Assembly (NCBI GenBank): GCA_030037185.1
Contig: JASHRR010000746.1
Location: 1-8,107 of the forward strand
Length of the DNA stretch: 8,107 nt
Source: Xanthobacteraceae bacterium
Lineage (GTDB): Bacteria; Pseudomonadota; Alphaproteobacteria; Rhizobiales; Xanthobacteraceae
Direction of reading: 5' to 3'
The notes under the pieces are model-generated. The model was not told where the DNA came from and did no database searches. It saw only the letters and a list, made by a program, of their open reading frames with translations. A program made the position numbers and the translations under genes. Below are positions 6,744 through 8,107 of the stretch, piece after piece (position 1 is the first letter of the stretch; each line of letters begins with the position of its first letter).

Positions 6744-7365
6744 CGACCTGAGGCCGCGGTTGGCCATTGCCCGCTACGAAGCTCGGCCGCGCAATCCCCT
6801 GCAAAGCCTCCCACGCCAACAAAAGAACTATGAGACGTTTTCCTGCGAGGTCTTCGAGAGGATGAAACGAACCGGCCCGGCATCTGCGAGCCCCCGTGAT
6901 CGCGCTGGCACGCTGATATCCATGACGGCCCGGAGCAAAATGCGTTCCCGCCGCGAGGCCGCAAAACTGAAAGATCGATGACGACGCACGGCCGGAGCAT
7001 ACGATGGGCCAACAAGCGCCCGGCTCTGACTTTGCCGCCCCAAGGCGCCTGTGTGTACCGCGACGGCCGCCAGCACAGCGAACCCGCCCCTTCGGCAACC
7101 GCAGTTACGGCAATGAAAAAACGACCAGGCAATGGGCGTCAGACAAAGATATCAGAGCGGCACTTAGTGTTCAAAACGAGAAGAAGTGCCGAGCCTATGT
7201 CGTCTGGCGCTGTTATGAGCCGGCGTCGCATTGCGCCGGGAGTCGCTCAGATCAGCATCAGTCGCGTCAAGTTCGCACGCCCGTGTTCCCTCACGATCAG
7301 ACGATCGCGCACCGCACACGGCGGCCGGTAGTCACAGCCCACCCGGCGCAACGTTTAGGCGATTT
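6744..7365. other. Gene-free stretch between convergent genes
   Basis: About 620 bases separate the stem-loop after the plus-strand hydrolase gene from the end of the minus-strand MmgE/PrpD gene. Open frames here, for example 6978-7331 and 7004-7399 on the plus strand, overlap each other in different frames. They are rich in Arg, Ser and Pro, lack good ribosome binding sites and match no family I recognise. I see no RNA gene, tandem repeat or insertion sequence end. Confidence 0.45.
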
Positions 7366-7391
7366 CGGCGGCGGTGAGCCCTCGGCCGCCG
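7366..7391 (-). terminator. Small GC stem-loop just past the MmgE/PrpD gene
   Basis: CGGCGGC (7366-7372) can pair with GCCGCCG (7385-7391) around a 12-base loop. It starts five bases beyond the stop codon on the minus strand. No T-run follows, so termination is only a possibility in such GC-rich DNA. Confidence 0.25.
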
Positions 7392-7395
7392 ACTA

Positions 7396-8107
7396 CTAGC
7401 CTGCCAGGAGCGGCCGCAGTTCGCCTACATCATCGAGTCCTTCCAGTGCGTTTACCCGGCGAATAAGCTCGTCGGCCCGCTCAGCGCCCAGCACGGGCGC
7501 CATCAGGGCCCGCGCCTTTTCGTTCACCCGCCCGGTGCTCAGCGGATTCTCCTTCGTGCCCGGAGGATGACGCGTGAAGTGACTGACGGTGTGGCCGTCT
7601 CGGAGCGTTACCTCCACCAACCCGCTGCGCCGCGCAGCCGGATCCATCAGCGCTCGGTCGGGGATGAGTTGCACACGCCCCTTTGCGGCGAGCACCCTCG
7701 AATCCGCCATCCGCTCGTACGAGTGGCTGTCCTCGAAGGAAACGGTGCCGTCGACCAGCGCAAGCGCGATGATGTGCTGGCAGTTGACGTCCGGCATCGA
7801 GCGGTTATTGACGATGCGGGCGCCATCCTCCGGAAGCCTGACGACGATCCTCTCGACGTTGTCAACAGTCAGCTTGTGCTCGCGAGCAAGCGTGAGGAAC
7901 GCATCCAAAGGAGCCTGAATCGGATAGCCGACCGAGAAGGCCTTGATGGATGTTTCGGTGATGAAAAACCGTGCCCCTATCCCGGCGACGATTTCCTCTG
8001 GTTTCGGTTCGGGAGACAACGCGATGAGCGCGTTGTGCTCGCCGTCTAGTACGTCCCATACCCCGGTAAATCCCATCTGTGCCATGATCGCCGCAGTGAC
8101 GCCATTG
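7396..8107 (-). CDS. MmgE/PrpD family protein, 5'-partial
   Basis: This family includes 2-methylcitrate dehydratase (PrpD), cis-aconitate decarboxylase and iminodisuccinate epimerase: cytoplasmic enzymes that add, remove or move groups on small di- and tricarboxylic acids. The frame is open to the right edge. The ATG at 8083-8085 is preceded in frame by residues NGVTAAI, which continue the family pattern (GVtAAllAq.GFTG), so the true start is outside the window. About 237 of some 450-470 residues are present, mainly the C-terminal alpha/beta domain. Landmarks are MGFTGVWDVLDGE, IKAFSVGYPIQAPLDAF, RIVVRLPEDGARIVNNR, MPDVNCQHIIALALVDG and VEVTLRDGHTVSHFT. The VGYPIQAPLDA signature differs from the Tyr/Cys-rich segment of classical PrpD, so this is probably a separate subgroup with another substrate, and prpD should not be assigned. 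No methylcitrate-cycle genes (prpB, prpC) are visible next to it. The stop is TAG at 7396-7398. Confidence 0.9.
   Translation of the reverse strand, partial: NGVTAAIMAQMGFTGVWDVLDGEHNALIALSPEPKPEEIVAGIGARFFITETSIKAFSVGYPIQAPLDAFLTLAREHKLTVDNVERIVVRLPEDGARIVNNRSMPDVNCQHIIALALVDGTVSFEDSHSYERMADSRVLAAKGRVQLIPDRALMDPAARRSGLVEVTLRDGHTVSHFTRHPPGTKENPLSTGRVNEKARALMAPVLGAERADELIRRVNALEGLDDVGELRPLLAG

Noticed and set aside
6343..7098. A 251-codon open frame on the minus strand overlapping the end of the hydrolase gene
   Set aside because: Half of it is antisense to conserved metal-binding codons, it crosses the stem-loop, and no family features are visible.

Overview
The window is GC-rich bacterial chromosome-like DNA. 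It carries four protein genes, one broken gene and unusually long non-coding gaps. The gene families, the strong AAGGAG/AGGAGG ribosome binding sites and the Sec-type signal peptides suggest a free-living proteobacterium with broad catabolic ability. A sphingomonad, Bradyrhizobium-like or Steroidobacter-like organism would fit, but no gene here fixes the taxon.

Layout: (1) 1-1315, plus strand: the C-terminal three quarters of a YtcJ-type family 3 amidohydrolase, whose 5' end lies outside the window. (2) 1316-2021: no gene recognised. (3) 2022-2501, plus strand: a decayed N-terminal half of a ring-cleaving extradiol dioxygenase of the MhqO/PcpA type, split by several frameshifts and a stop. 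(4) 2705-3889, minus strand: an intact secreted protein of an uncharacterised but widespread family (PWGEPDLQGIW motif). (5) 3890-5079: a 1.2 kb gap between divergent genes with no confident gene. (6) 5080-6684, plus strand: an intact exported two-domain metallo-beta-lactamase-fold hydrolase with a complete set of metal ligands, followed by a strong stem-loop. (7) 6685-7395: no gene recognised. (8) 7396-8107, minus strand: the C-terminal part of a MmgE/PrpD-family protein that runs off the right edge.

Functionally, the window combines a hydrolase for amide- or imide-type bonds, two exported proteins (one a predicted Zn hydrolase), a PrpD-like dehydratase/isomerase fragment and a dead aromatic-ring dioxygenase. 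This looks like an accessory catabolic region that is being eroded: only about 60% of it is coding and a catabolic gene is visibly decaying. The genes do not form one operon, because orientations alternate and gaps are long, so any joint pathway is inference. I found no CRISPR array, tRNA, rRNA, intact mobile element or phage gene. I also saw no clear evidence of a new multi-gene system. The best leads are the two exported proteins flanking the divergent gap.
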